A DNA stretch of 64,000 bases from Microvenator marinus (lineage in GTDB: Bacteria > Myxococcota_A > Bradymonadia > Bradymonadales > Bradymonadaceae): assembly GCF_007993755.1 (NCBI RefSeq), contig NZ_CP042467.1, positions 1,203,501 to 1,267,500 on the forward strand, written 5' to 3'. The position numbers were made by a program, and so were the translations under genes. Below the pieces are notes generated by a model. The model did not search any database. It saw only the letters and a list, made by a program, of their open reading frames with translations, and was not told the origin of the DNA. Below, one piece after another: positions 53,181 to 63,100 of this stretch (positions are counted from its first letter, which is position 1; each line of letters opens with the position of its first letter).

Positions 53181-53669
53181 GTGCTTAAATGGCTCACTTT
53201 TTTGCTTCTACTTCCGCTGCCAGTACTCGCCTCATCTGGCGGCTATCCCTTTGCAAACTGCGGCGGTTGCCACTCGGGTGGCGCGGGTACAACCGTTCCT
53301 ACAATAACCTTTGAACAAGAAGTCTACGTGGGGTTGCCAACCACAGTTTCCGTGACGGTCGCCAACGCAGTTCAATCCCACGCAGGCTTTTCCCTCAGGC
53401 TTACGGGCGGGGAATTTCCCACCGCGCCAGGAGCAGGTGTCAGGAGATTCAACGCGACGGACGTGTCACACAGCACGCCAGCGACCTTGCCACGAACTTG
53501 GACGATGACGTGGACGCCGACCGCCGCGGGAAACGCGAACTATTCCATTTGGGGAAATGCGGTCAATCGAAACGGAAGCAGCAGCGGAGATACGGTTAAC
53601 CCGGTTCTTGTAACGGGCTCAAAGACCGTATCGCTCAGACCAGAAGGCTTCGCGTGCAACTCAATGTGC
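53181..53669 (+). pseudogene. Choice-of-anchor-V-like CxxCH protein, N-terminal part before a frameshift
   Basis: GTG at 53181 with GGAG five bases upstream starts a clear signal peptide (LKWLTFLLLLPLPVLAS). The mature part begins SGGYPFANCGGCHSGG, with a CxxCH heme-type motif, and continues as a beta-sandwich of about 130 residues (GLPTTVSVTVANA, HAGFSLRLTGGEF) like choice-of-anchor-V/Reeler-type domains. Near 53655-53664 the sense frame moves by one base: this frame stops at 53714 after unconserved sequence, while the next frame continues as Cys-rich sequence. See the companion entry for the rest of the gene. Confidence 0.72.
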
Positions 53670-54567
53670 CAGCAACTCGTGTGTAGACAGCATCTGCTGC
53701 GATTCTGCATGTGATTCAGCGTGCGAAGAATGCAGCACAGGTCAATGTACGGCCATTGCCGCCGAACCCGTTGCCGGCCCCACTACGTGCTGCCAGGTGG
53801 GCTTTCGTTGGAACGGCATGCAATGCGAGGACATCGACGAGTGTGCCGCGGGCACAGACACCTGTTTTTCCGGCGAGCCTGGCGCCGCAACATGTATCAA
53901 CACCGCCGGTGGATTCGCGTGTGAATGCCCTGATGGCTTCAGCGGGGACGGCCAAGAGGCCGGCACGCAATGTGCCGAGAACTGCGGTAACGGGTCACTT
54001 GATGAAGGCGAGCAATGTGATGCAGGCGCCTTGAACGGTGTAGCGGGTACGTGCTGTTCGGCGACATGCCAGAACATTCCAGACTGTTGCACTCAAGACG
54101 CCCAGTGTGCCGACGACAACGCGTGTACCGCCAATACGTGCAACGTGGCAACGGGCGCATGCGAGGCCGAGCTCTTGGAAGGGTGCTGTCTGACCGACGC
54201 CGAGTGCGCTGCCCCCGACCAATGCTCAATCGCCACTTGTGAGGCGAATACGTGCGTTACCGCCCCTCTTGCCGATTGTTGTCTTGAAGATTCCGAGTGT
54301 GATGATGCCGACCCGTGCACCACAAACACCTGTGCCGATGCCGTATGTGTTTCAGAGCCCATCGAAGGGTGTGAGATGCCCGACGAAGATATGGGAAACA
54401 TGCCTGATATGGGAGTCGTCGACCAACCTGACATGGACCAAGCCGATATGGATGAGGGTTGTGGATGTGCATCAGCCAACGCACCATCCAACGGAATTTT
54501 GGCCCTGCTGCTCCTCGGTCTTGTCATAATTCGCAGACGCGGTAGAAAAAAACGCAGTACATATTGA
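53662..54567 (+). pseudogene. C-terminal part of the frameshifted gene: Cys-rich/EGF-like repeats and MYXO-CTERM tail
   Basis: Read from 53662 this frame gives CASNSCVDSICCDSACDSAC and CEECSTGQC, then a calcium-EGF-like unit (DIDECAAGTDTC, GGFACECPDGFSGDG), more Cys-rich repeats (CCLTDAECAAPDQC, CCLEDSECDDADPC), a Met/Asp spacer and the tail GCGCAS, a hydrophobic helix and RRRGRKKR. It has no signal peptide of its own and the first in-frame ATG is at 53797, so it is best seen as the rest of the gene started at 53181. The shift needs one extra or two missing bases; mutation or assembly error are both possible. Confidence 0.72.
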
Positions 54568-54618
54568 ATCTTTGGGACCACTATACGTCCGACGAGCCCA
54601 CATTAATGGAGAAATGTT

Positions 54619-55746
54619 TTGCGATTCGCTCACCTACTACTACTGGGCCTCTTCTTCACAATCGGTTGTAAATCGAAAGCGCCCGGTGCCGAACGGTTCA
54701 AGGGCTCCATGGAATGTGAAACGTTCGCAAATGTCCCCGACCTCCACGAACAGATCAACTCGTGGCAAGTCTTCGAATCGGACGGTCAAGTCCATGTCGT
54801 AGCTCTAGGCTGGAAAGAGATTTCACATCTCTCCTTCAATGGAAAAGCATGGAGCAAGGTGGATACCTTTTCGCACGGATCGGAGACAGGTAGGGTTGTG
54901 GAGGCGATCGGAGCAAAGGGCGGGGTTGATGTCTTTTTCTACAACGAGTCGGGCACGTTTCATGTTCGACGAACCTCTCTAGGCTGGGGTAATCCCCTCA
55001 AGCTGCACGACAAGCAAATGGATGTGGAGGCCACGTTTCATGATGGAAAGCTCTATGCAATCTCGCGTGATCCTATCTTTGAAAGCGAGGGTAAAACTCC
55101 CTTCGGCGAGTATGCCATTCGAGCGTTTGATGGGGACAAATGGTCTCCACCAGTATTCTTGGGCGTTCGTTCAAGCCAGGTTCCTCCAAATTCGATGCAC
55201 CTACTATCTCACAGCGGACAACTCCACGCGCTCTACTTCTCGGTGTACGAAAAGACCTCAATGCACCCCGGAGAGTATGAATCCCACAACGATGCAGTCA
55301 TTTATCAGAACTTAAGTGCTGAGGGCTGGAGTAAGCCCGAAGAAATTGCGGGACCTTACGCAAGACCGGGCAAACTCCATGTGCTCGACGGCAGGGTTCA
55401 CGTCTCCTTTGGCGACTTTAAAAATACTCTCAACATTGCTCGGCAAGAGCCTGACGGCACGTTTAAGACTTTGGAGGATTCGCCGTTCGAAAAGATGGAG
55501 GCCCCTTCTCTACGGTCGTTCACCTCAGACGGGAGGCTCCTCTACAAACAGAACCGAACAGCCATGCAGGCAACAGTCATTGGGTCGAGTATCGAAAAGA
55601 AAGAAATCCTTAAACAGGGAACGAACCAGACAAACTACTGGCTCGTTGAAGCAATCGCGGAACAAGGACACGCCGATTTTGCCATTGCGCCCAGCGGCAA
55701 TTTAGGGCAACTCGCAACCTACTGTCCAGGACCCACTGAAGGTTGA
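54619..55746 (+). CDS. Predicted lipoprotein, beta-propeller-like
   Basis: A 375-residue protein. The start is TTG with GGAG seven bases upstream. The signal ends LFFTIGC. The mature part has repeated strands of the form DGQVHVVALGWKE, HDGKLYAISRD, HSGQLHALYFS, LDGRVHVSFGD at intervals of about 50-60 residues, as in sialidase-like beta-propellers, but Asp-box motifs are not clear. The function is unknown. It follows the MYXO-CTERM gene by about 50 bp. Confidence 0.72.
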   Translation: MRFAHLLLLGLFFTIGCKSKAPGAERFKGSMECETFANVPDLHEQINSWQVFESDGQVHVVALGWKEISHLSFNGKAWSKVDTFSHGSETGRVVEAIGAKGGVDVFFYNESGTFHVRRTSLGWGNPLKLHDKQMDVEATFHDGKLYAISRDPIFESEGKTPFGEYAIRAFDGDKWSPPVFLGVRSSQVPPNSMHLLSHSGQLHALYFSVYEKTSMHPGEYESHNDAVIYQNLSAEGWSKPEEIAGPYARPGKLHVLDGRVHVSFGDFKNTLNIARQEPDGTFKTLEDSPFEKMEAPSLRSFTSDGRLLYKQNRTAMQATVIGSSIEKKEILKQGTNQTNYWLVEAIAEQGHADFAIAPSGNLGQLATYCPGPTEG

Positions 55747-55823
55747 GTGGCTGCCTTTCTCCCCTCATGCCAACGCAGATTCAAAGTCTGGACGCAACTG
55801 GATCGATTCGATAGATTCTTGCG

Positions 55824-57152
55824 ATGCAAGACATCATCAGAGGTATCGCGATGCGCGTCGAGTCACGCGACTCAGGGCTTGGACTACTTTCTGGGGTTGG
55901 ACTCGTCATCGCGAATATGGTGGGAGCGGGAGTATTCTTAAGCGGCGGCTTCATGGCGCAAACTCTGACCGCGTCGCAAATCCTGCTTTCATGGGTGGTC
56001 GGCCTAGGAGTCGCTCTCCTCGGCGCACGTGCCTACAGTGCACTCGCCACTGAAAACCAGCGCTCAGGCGGCGAATACCGATACCTGCACGACTACCTCC
56101 ATCCGTTTCTCGGGACGCTTTCGGGGTGGGCCTCTCTACTGGTGGGATTCTCGGCCACGATCGCCATCGACGCATGGGCGGCCGGAGCATTCTTGAAGCG
56201 CGTATTCCCAGAGGTGGAGCCGCGAGTCGTAGGACTGATTCTGCTCCTCGCAGTCACGGTCGTTCACGCGGGGAGGCTCAACGTTTCCAAGATTTCGCAG
56301 AACGCACTCGTGGGGCTGAAAGTCGTCTTTGTCTTTGCCTTCGTAGGATTTGGCCTGGTACTTGGTTCATGGGCTTGGCCCACCTGGACCCCACCCAATC
56401 CGAGCGAGTCCTTTCCCTGGCAGAGTTTCGTCTCCAACCAGTACTGGGTTGCCTTTGCCTTCAGCGGCTGGAACGCCTCGATCTACATCGCACAAGAGTT
56501 CAAAAGCCCGGCACGAGACGTACCCCGCGCGATGCTCATCGGCGCAAGCCTCGTAGGCGCACTCTACCTCGTTATCAATTGGATCGTTGTGGCAAACCTA
56601 GACCCCGCCACCGCCTTTGGCGTGGTGCGCTACGACTCTGAAAAAGTCACGCTCGCCCATCTAGTGATGGAAACACTCGTGGGTCCAACGGCGTCCATGT
56701 TCGTCTCACTCGCCGCCGCGGGCGTCTTCATCTCGGCGCTGAGCGCCATGGTCATGCTCGGCCCAAGAGTCTACTCGGCCATGGCTCAAGATGGCGCACT
56801 CCCCAAAATGCTCGCTTTCGAGGGCGATCACCCGCCCAAATCCTCGTTCGTGCTGCAATGCGCAATCGCCGCGGCGCTGGTCTTGAGCCAGACCATCCTA
56901 GACATCATCACAAGTGCCTCGGTCGTCCTCATGATCTTCTCGGGTCTGACGTGTCTCACGGTGGCACTTGGCCGCGTCAAGGCCCCGATGAGCGCAAGAA
57001 TCTGCGGCGCACTCTACACGCTTGCGGTAGGCGTCTTCCTTCATTTTGGAGAATGGACCTCCGCCACCTTCTACACGGTTGGCTTCATCGTCGCAGCCGC
57101 GCTAATTAGTCAGATTCCAAGGTTCAGAAAAGGAGTGGCAGATGGCCAATGA
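55824..57152 (+). CDS. APC-superfamily amino acid permease
   Basis: Twelve-helix amino acid/polyamine transporter of 442 residues. The unwound first helix is GLVIANMVGAGVFLSGGF, and SGGEYRYLHDYL and YWVAFAFSGWNASIYIAQEFKSPARDVPRA are characteristic of the LAT/AdiC-like group. The substrate is unknown. The start may be the ATG at 55824 or 55851. The last 11 bp overlap the HAD-like gene. Confidence 0.9.
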   Translation: MQDIIRGIAMRVESRDSGLGLLSGVGLVIANMVGAGVFLSGGFMAQTLTASQILLSWVVGLGVALLGARAYSALATENQRSGGEYRYLHDYLHPFLGTLSGWASLLVGFSATIAIDAWAAGAFLKRVFPEVEPRVVGLILLLAVTVVHAGRLNVSKISQNALVGLKVVFVFAFVGFGLVLGSWAWPTWTPPNPSESFPWQSFVSNQYWVAFAFSGWNASIYIAQEFKSPARDVPRAMLIGASLVGALYLVINWIVVANLDPATAFGVVRYDSEKVTLAHLVMETLVGPTASMFVSLAAAGVFISALSAMVMLGPRVYSAMAQDGALPKMLAFEGDHPPKSSFVLQCAIAAALVLSQTILDIITSASVVLMIFSGLTCLTVALGRVKAPMSARICGALYTLAVGVFLHFGEWTSATFYTVGFIVAAALISQIPRFRKGVADGQ

Positions 57153-57537
57153 TCTCAAGAAAATCTACGTCGACTTTGACGGTGTGCTGCACGCATACGA
57201 GCAACCATGGTCCGGCCCAGCGGAAATCAAGGATGGACCAGTGGTGGACTCGAATACCGGCAAAGACGCCATCCAATGGCTCACCACACTCTTGCAATCC
57301 GGGCATTTCGAGGTGCATATCTATTCGCGCAGGTGTTCGAACCCAAAATCCGGCGGTATTGGCGCGATGACTCAGTGGCTGATCGACCACGGACTCGCCG
57401 CGCGATATCTCAAGAGAATCAAGTTCGCGACCGGCAAGCCGGACTACTTTTTAATCATCGATGACCGCGCGATAGGCTTCGACGGTCATTTTCCTCAACC
57501 GCACGAACTCAAGGACTTTAAGCCCTGGAATCGCTGA
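57142..57537 (+). CDS. Small HAD-like protein
   Basis: A 131-residue protein with the HAD nucleophile motif VDFDGVLHAY (DxD) near the N-terminus, IYSRRCSNP where motif II would be, and FLIIDDRAIGFDGHF near the C-terminus as the acidic motif. It may be a phosphatase or a nucleotidase-like protein of phage and bacterial type that lacks a cap domain. AGGAG precedes the ATG. It overlaps the permease gene by 11 bp and is followed by the symporter fragment. Confidence 0.75.
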   Translation: MANDLKKIYVDFDGVLHAYEQPWSGPAEIKDGPVVDSNTGKDAIQWLTTLLQSGHFEVHIYSRRCSNPKSGGIGAMTQWLIDHGLAARYLKRIKFATGKPDYFLIIDDRAIGFDGHFPQPHELKDFKPWNR

Positions 57538-57543
57538 GCGTTT

Positions 57544-58317
57544 ATGCAAAACCAATTCGCGTCTCCGGCAGAGCGACTCACGTTCATCCAGACCGACTCT
57601 TTTGCGAGTTTTGTAACCTGGTTCGGCGTGCTTTGTGCCGGGGCGCTCGGCAACATCCCTTCTCAGGATGTAATGCAACGCGTGTTTTCTGCACGAAGCG
57701 TCAAGGTGGCTCGAATCGCCTGTTTCAGCGCCGGCACCCTCTATCTCACGCTCGGCCTCGTCCCCATTTTGATGGGCCTCGCCGGCCATATGCTTTTTGA
57801 AGAAGGCACAGCCACGCTGCCCAAGCTCGCGGCGCTCTTCCTGCATCCCGCGCTCGCGGTGGTTTTCGTGGTGACACTGATGAGCACCGTGCTCTCCACC
57901 ATCGATAGCGCCCTGCTCGCCCCGGCCACTGTACTTTCCCGCAATGTTCTGGCTCATATCCCGCGCTTCTCTCACATAAACCCACTGCGCCTAACTCGCG
58001 TATCGCTGGCCATTGTGGCGGCTTGTGCCACGGGCCTCGCGTACTGGGGAGAATCCGCCTACGCCATGCTCGAGTCCGGTTACGAACTCGGCATGGTGAG
58101 CCTGCTCGCCCCTCTGGTCTACGGGGTCTACCTCGAATCCCCGTGCCCTAGAGGTGCCATCGCCTCGATGCTCAGTGGAACCTTGGTCTGGCTGCTCCAC
58201 GCGATCGTCGGCTGGGAGAGCTTCTTTAATCTCTCCGAACTCCTCCCTGTGGGTCTGAATTGCACCGCCCTATCTTTTATGGCCTACTGGCTTTTCAGGA
58301 CTCGCACTTCTTCATGA
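57544..58317 (+). pseudogene. Sodium:solute symporter, C-terminal half only
   Basis: 257 residues matching the second half of SSF-type sodium/solute symporters: GNIPSQDVMQRVFSARSVKVAR is the loop after about helix 7, and LMSTVLSTIDSALLAPATVLSRNVL is the following conserved helix. Full-length members have about 450-550 residues, so some 200-250 residues including the first helices and most of the sodium site are missing. No upstream sequence encodes them; the HAD-like gene ends 6 bp before. There is no Shine-Dalgarno before the ATG. It is most likely a remnant, though a lineage-specific short form cannot be excluded. Confidence 0.7.
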
Positions 58318-58321
58318 CGTG

Positions 58322-58352
58322 TTGCGCTGAATACCTCACAATGGTATACCAT
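58322..58352 (+). promoter_or_regulatory. higBA promoter with overlapping palindromic operator
   Basis: TTGCGC at 58322 and TATACC at 58345 are 17 bp apart, a plausible -35/-10. The -10 lies inside ATGGTATACCAT (58341-58352), a perfect 12-bp palindrome 20 bp before the toxin start. It is well placed for repression by the HigA-type antitoxin. Confidence 0.6.
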
Positions 58353-58371
58353 CCCTTGGGAAGGGTCGAAC

Positions 58372-58662
58372 ATGATAGTTTCCTTTGATGATGGTACCGC
58401 CGAGGAGTTTTTCAACACTGGAAAAATTCCCCGGAAACACTGCCGCTGGATGAACGTTAGCAGGATCGTAGCGCGAAAGCTCGACATGCTGAACGCTGCA
58501 GCGGAGCTAAGCGATTTGCGAAGTCCTCCTGGAAACCAACTTGAAGCACTCAAAGGCTCCTTGGATGGCAAGTTTAGCATACGAGTCAACGACCAGTGGC
58601 GGATTGTCTTCGGGTGGACCGATGATGGACCGGAAGAAGTGAAAGTGGTGGACTACCACTGA
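58372..58662 (+). CDS. higB: HigB-type toxin (RelE/ParE superfamily)
   Basis: A 96-residue RelE-fold protein of the HigB/plasmid-killer group, a ribosome-dependent mRNA interferase. Seen: MIVSFDDGTAEEFF, KLDMLNAAAELSDLRSPPGN, LEALKG and SIRVNDQWRIVFGW, with the basic and aromatic residues of the C-terminal strands. Toxin before antitoxin is the usual HigBA order. AAGGG lies seven bases upstream of the ATG. It ends 11 bp before the antitoxin start. Confidence 0.92.
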   Translation: MIVSFDDGTAEEFFNTGKIPRKHCRWMNVSRIVARKLDMLNAAAELSDLRSPPGNQLEALKGSLDGKFSIRVNDQWRIVFGWTDDGPEEVKVVDYH

Positions 58663-58673
58663 GGAGATTGAAA

Positions 58674-58982
58674 ATGAGACGAACTATAAAGCGAAAGCCC
58701 ACGACACCTGGCGAGATGCTATCCGAAGAATTCTTGATTCCCGCAGAACTCACGCAATCGGAATTTGCTCTGCATCTCGGAGTCGATGTCAAAACTATCA
58801 ACCGATTGATAAACGGGCGAACACGATTGACGCCTGCCTTGGCATACAAAATCGCGGCAGCACTCAATACCACGCCGGACTTTTGGATGAATCTTCAAAT
58901 GGCTGTAGACCTTTACGATGTATCGGCCGATTCAGCACCACTCCCTCTTCCACTACCGCAATTCCAACATCCTCAAGGATAG
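58674..58982 (+). CDS. higA: HigA-type antitoxin, XRE helix-turn-helix
   Basis: A 102-residue Xre-family antitoxin and autorepressor. TTPGEMLSEEFLIPAELTQSEFA-like sequence leads into the helix-turn-helix (LGVDVKTINRLINGRTRLTP), and NTTPDFWMNLQ is a HigA/VapI hallmark. The C-terminus is Pro-rich. The ATG at 58674 has GAGGAG seven bases upstream. It should bind the palindrome overlapping the promoter and neutralise HigB. The AAA+ ATPase gene starts 2 bp after its stop, so read-through could couple the two modules. Confidence 0.93.
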   Translation: MRRTIKRKPTTPGEMLSEEFLIPAELTQSEFALHLGVDVKTINRLINGRTRLTPALAYKIAAALNTTPDFWMNLQMAVDLYDVSADSAPLPLPLPQFQHPQG

Positions 58983-58984
58983 CC

Positions 58985-60133
58985 ATGTCAAACGCTCAAA
59001 GCCCACCCGCCGAATCCGTTTGGGCCGAAGAACTCGCCTTTCTACAAAAGTTTGACGACGGCCCGAGGCCGCCGGGTTGGCGCCTGACACCCCGTGCCGT
59101 GGTCACCTTCATTTGCGGCTCCAACGAACCGCTGAAAGCTGGAAAAGGAAAGGCCAACGAGCTGCAAATCACGCAAAAATTCGTGGGTCCAAAAGATCTG
59201 ATCGAGCGCTCGGTCATTACGCTTGCGGGTGAGCGTGGCCTCTTATTGGTAGGCGAGCCGGGAACGGCCAAGTCGATGCTCTCGGAGCTCTTGGCGGCGG
59301 CTATTTCTGGAACCAGCGCACTCACGATTCAGGGCTCAGCCGGAACCACCGAAGACCAGCTCAGGTACGGATGGAACTACGCCATGCTCATGGCGAATGG
59401 ACCCACCCCCGAGGCGCTCGTGCCCTCGCCCGTCATGACCGGTATGCGAGCAGGCGCCATAGTACGCGTTGAAGAAGTCACGCGCTGCCTTCCTGAAGTC
59501 CAGGACGCGCTCATCAGCATCATCAGTGACCGCCGACTCGCCGTGCCCGAGCTTGCGGAAGGGGAAGGGGCGCGAATCGAGTTCGCCGAGCCAGGGTTCA
59601 ACGTGATAGCCACGGCAAACCTGAGAGACCGCGGCGTCTCCGAGATGTCGGCAGCCCTGAAGCGCCGATTCAACTTTGAGATCGTGCACCCCATAGCCGA
59701 TCTCGCCCACGAAAAAGCCCTGGTTCTAAGACGCGCGAAATCAGTCGTTACGCGCACCGGAGTTGGGTTCAACGTGGATGAAGCTGTGCTCGAAGCCATC
59801 GTCACGGCGTTCAGAGACTTGAGGTCGGGCCGAAGCGCCGAAGGCTGGGCTGTAGAGCGGCCATCCACTGTGATGAGCACCGCCGAATGCGTGGCAGTGG
59901 CCTCGGATATCGGCCTTCAAAACGCCTATTTCGCGTCTGATCGAGACCCTCTCTCGCTCGTGCCCTCGTACCTCTTGGGCGTAGTCCTCAAAGACAACCC
60001 TGTTGACCGCTCCAAACTGCTGGCCTATTGGGATAGCACGGTGAAGCGCAGGGCGGACTCAGGAGCGCGCCTCTGGAAACGCCTCCTTGAATTGCGAAAT
60101 GTCGTGGAACAAGCCCACGCTGAAGCATTCTGA
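58985..60133 (+). CDS. MoxR-type AAA+ ATPase
   Basis: A 382-residue MoxR-group AAA+ protein, expected to form hexamers that remodel a protein partner through a vWA protein. Seen: Walker A LVGEPGTAKS, GSAGTTEDQLRYG, Walker B-type AIVRVEEVTRCLPEVQDALIS, sensor 1 VIATANLRDRGVSEMS and the arginine-finger segment ALKRRFNFE. AAGG lies eight bases upstream of the ATG. It starts 2 bp after higA and ends 6 bp before the DUF5682-vWA gene, so it forms an operon with that gene and the SWIM gene. Confidence 0.9.
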   Translation: MSNAQSPPAESVWAEELAFLQKFDDGPRPPGWRLTPRAVVTFICGSNEPLKAGKGKANELQITQKFVGPKDLIERSVITLAGERGLLLVGEPGTAKSMLSELLAAAISGTSALTIQGSAGTTEDQLRYGWNYAMLMANGPTPEALVPSPVMTGMRAGAIVRVEEVTRCLPEVQDALISIISDRRLAVPELAEGEGARIEFAEPGFNVIATANLRDRGVSEMSAALKRRFNFEIVHPIADLAHEKALVLRRAKSVVTRTGVGFNVDEAVLEAIVTAFRDLRSGRSAEGWAVERPSTVMSTAECVAVASDIGLQNAYFASDRDPLSLVPSYLLGVVLKDNPVDRSKLLAYWDSTVKRRADSGARLWKRLLELRNVVEQAHAEAF

Positions 60134-60139
60134 GGAACT

Positions 60140-63100
60140 ATGGGCCAGGACGCTCAAAATCTAGAGAAGCTCGCGAGGGCTGAACTAGCCGACCTCGTGG
60201 CGTGCAGGACACCGCTCCTCATCGGTGTTCGCCATCATTCGCCTGCACTTGCGGCCGCGATTCCTGAGCTCTTGGCGGACTTCAACCCTGACGTCATTCT
60301 CATCGAACTGCCCATGGAGTTCGAGCCCTGGCTTCAATGGCTTGGACACTCGGAAACTAAGGCCCCCGTCGCCCTTGCGTCGGTAAACAAGGCTGGCGGA
60401 GGCCTTAGTTTCTATCCATTTGCGGAGTTTTCTCCGGAGTTTGCGGCCGTGAAGTGGGCCGTGGCACACAGCGTGCCGATCAGACCCTGTGACCTACCCT
60501 CAGGGGTGCGCGTGGATTTGGCCAGAGAGCCGCACGAACACTCCGACCAACCCACTATCTCAGCCGCACTCGAGACGCATTTTCATTCACCGGATTTCGA
60601 AAGCCTTTGGGACCGCGCGGTCGAGGTTCACGCTGCGGATGCCGACGCCGAGGCGCTTCGAAGGAGCGCGCTCTACATCGGCTGGGCATTGCGCCAGGAC
60701 GCCGAGGGAGTTGTGCCTGAGGTGGATCTGATTCGCGAAGCTCATATGCGCAAAGTGCTCGCGGAGTGTCCGGGCAAACGTGTGGCCATGGTCATCGGGT
60801 CTTTTCATGCACCGGCGATAGCCAAACCGCCAGACTCCTCGCCAGATCTGAGCGCTGCGGCCCACGAAATGGTGACCTCGTTCATTCCGTACTCCTTTGA
60901 GCTCTTGGATTCGCGCTCAAATTATCCGGCCGGGATTCGCGATCCGATGTGGCAGCAACGGGTCTTAGAGGCGCATCGTGCCAAGGCCAAACTCGATGAC
61001 ACCGTTGCGGACGTCATCGTGCAAATTTGTCGGGAGATCCGCCGTGTTGGGCATATCGCAGGCGTTCCAGACGCTGACGCGGCTTCACGTATGGCCATGG
61101 ATTTGGCGGCCCTTCGCGACCTCCCGGGCCCCGGCCGCCAGGAAGTCGTGGAAGCTATTCAGTCAGCGCTCGCGAGGGGCGAAATCGGCGGTCGTGGACG
61201 GATTTTGGCTAACGCGATGGACACCGTGATGGTTGGGCGCGAACGCGGGAAAATCCCAGCGGCGGCGCCAAAATCGGGGCTATCAGCCCATGTGCAAAAT
61301 CTCTTCTCCGAGCTCGGATTGCCCGGCCCTTCGACACGTTCAGAGGCCCCCACCACGCTCAGACTCGAGCCCATGCGAAATACGCGCGACCGCGACCGCC
61401 ATATCGCTCTGAAGCGCCTTGCGTCATGCGCAATTCCTTACGCCAAGGAAGGCCAAGTTCAAGGTCTCGGCAACGCCGAAGCCGTGTCCACATCGTGGGA
61501 AATTCAATGGCAACCAGGCACCGACGCCATGTTGGAGCTCGCCGGCATTTGGGGTGTCACACTCGAACAAGCCACCCGCGGTGCCATTCAGCGAAGAGAA
61601 AGCCAGCTCAAGCTCGACGAATCCTTGACGCCTTCGGAAAGGTTGAGGGTTTTGACCGAATGCGCGGATTGCGGCCTCGTGGACATGGTCCAAGAGCGGC
61701 TCGACGCCCTTGAAACTGAGTTCGTCAACGAAGCAGACCTGACGGCCCTATTGGGGCTGATGCGCTTTTTCGAGCGTATTCACGGCGGTCATTTCCCTGC
61801 CCTCAACTCCGACTCAACGCTTGTTTTGCCACCCCGCGCCCCCTTCTTGGCAGCCGCACTGCGCGCCATCGAGGGCTTGATCGGTAGCGAAAACGCGAGC
61901 GACGCCGCAGACCTTATGGAGATCGTGCTCCTCGTTCGGGCTCAGCGAGAAGAAGAAACGCTCGGGCTTGGACGCCTCTTCTATACCCTCAAGACGTTTA
62001 GGACCGAGGCCTCTCCACTCATTCAGGGGGCTGCGACCCTCGCGCTTCGCGTCTGTGATGAGTTGGAGCCAGAGAGATTTGTGGAAGAGACAGGAGCCTG
62101 GATTGACGCTGGTGTGGACCAGTCAGCCCGCCAAACCATGAGCGGTCGCATCAAGGGTCTGCTCGTTGCCGGTTCGGGAATGTTTGAGTCCGATGCTTCG
62201 GATTTACGCGGCATTTCGACCCGGATTCACACCATTGAGGACGAGGCGTTTCTCGAGCGACTCCCGGCCCTTCGCGAGGGTTTTGACGTTCTGACCTATG
62301 GTGCACGTGACCAACTCCTCGAGTCGTTGCAAGACGCCTTCCCGAAGGCGCTGGACCCACGCGGTGCGCGTGGTTTTGAGTTCGAGGAGAATGCAGCGTT
62401 TATCGCGCTCCTTAAGACAGCCGACCATCGAGCCTTCACGCGTGCTCAGGAGATTTTTGAGGCGCCAAGACAAGCGGAGTTCACAGACGTTCAGACGCCT
62501 GAAGAAACCTTGGGCGCCACCTCGAACTCGCTGGATCCCCTCACCCGCTGGAAACTCATCCTCGGGCGCCAGAAGGACCGCCAGCAAAATGCAGGCTCGG
62601 TGGCGCGTGCCTTGGACCAACTCTACGGGCAAGGCCAAGGCGAAGGATCAGGACGCGGCATCGGGCAAGGTGGTGGCCAAGAAGACGCCTATCCTTCCAT
62701 GCGCGAATGGACCGAAGATATCGAAGCCCTCTTTGGTACTAAAGTCCGCGAAGAAGTCATGGCGCGCGCCATCGAACTGGGCCATGCAACCGTAGCGTTC
62801 GAGCTCGAAAACGCGCCCGTAGAGCCCTCAATCGAGCTTCTGGAAGGCCTGCTTTCGCTCAAAGGTAGTCTCTCCGAGTCACAAATTGCGCATTTGAGAC
62901 CCTTGATTCGCTCGGTCGTTCAAGCCCTCGTCAAAAAGCTCGCAAACCGCATTATGCCTGCCTTAACGGGCATTTCGACCCCTCGCCCGACTCGCCGAAA
63001 AGGCGGTCCAATTGACTTCAAACGCACCATCGGGGCGAACTTAGACCGTGCGAGACGTGACGAAGATGGCGTGGCACGTATCGTACCGGACAAGATTTAC

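Noticed and set aside
53797-54567. The EGF/MYXO-CTERM part as an independent gene from the ATG at 53797
   Set aside because: There is no signal peptide or ribosome site there, and Cys-rich sense sequence extends upstream in the same frame to about 53662.
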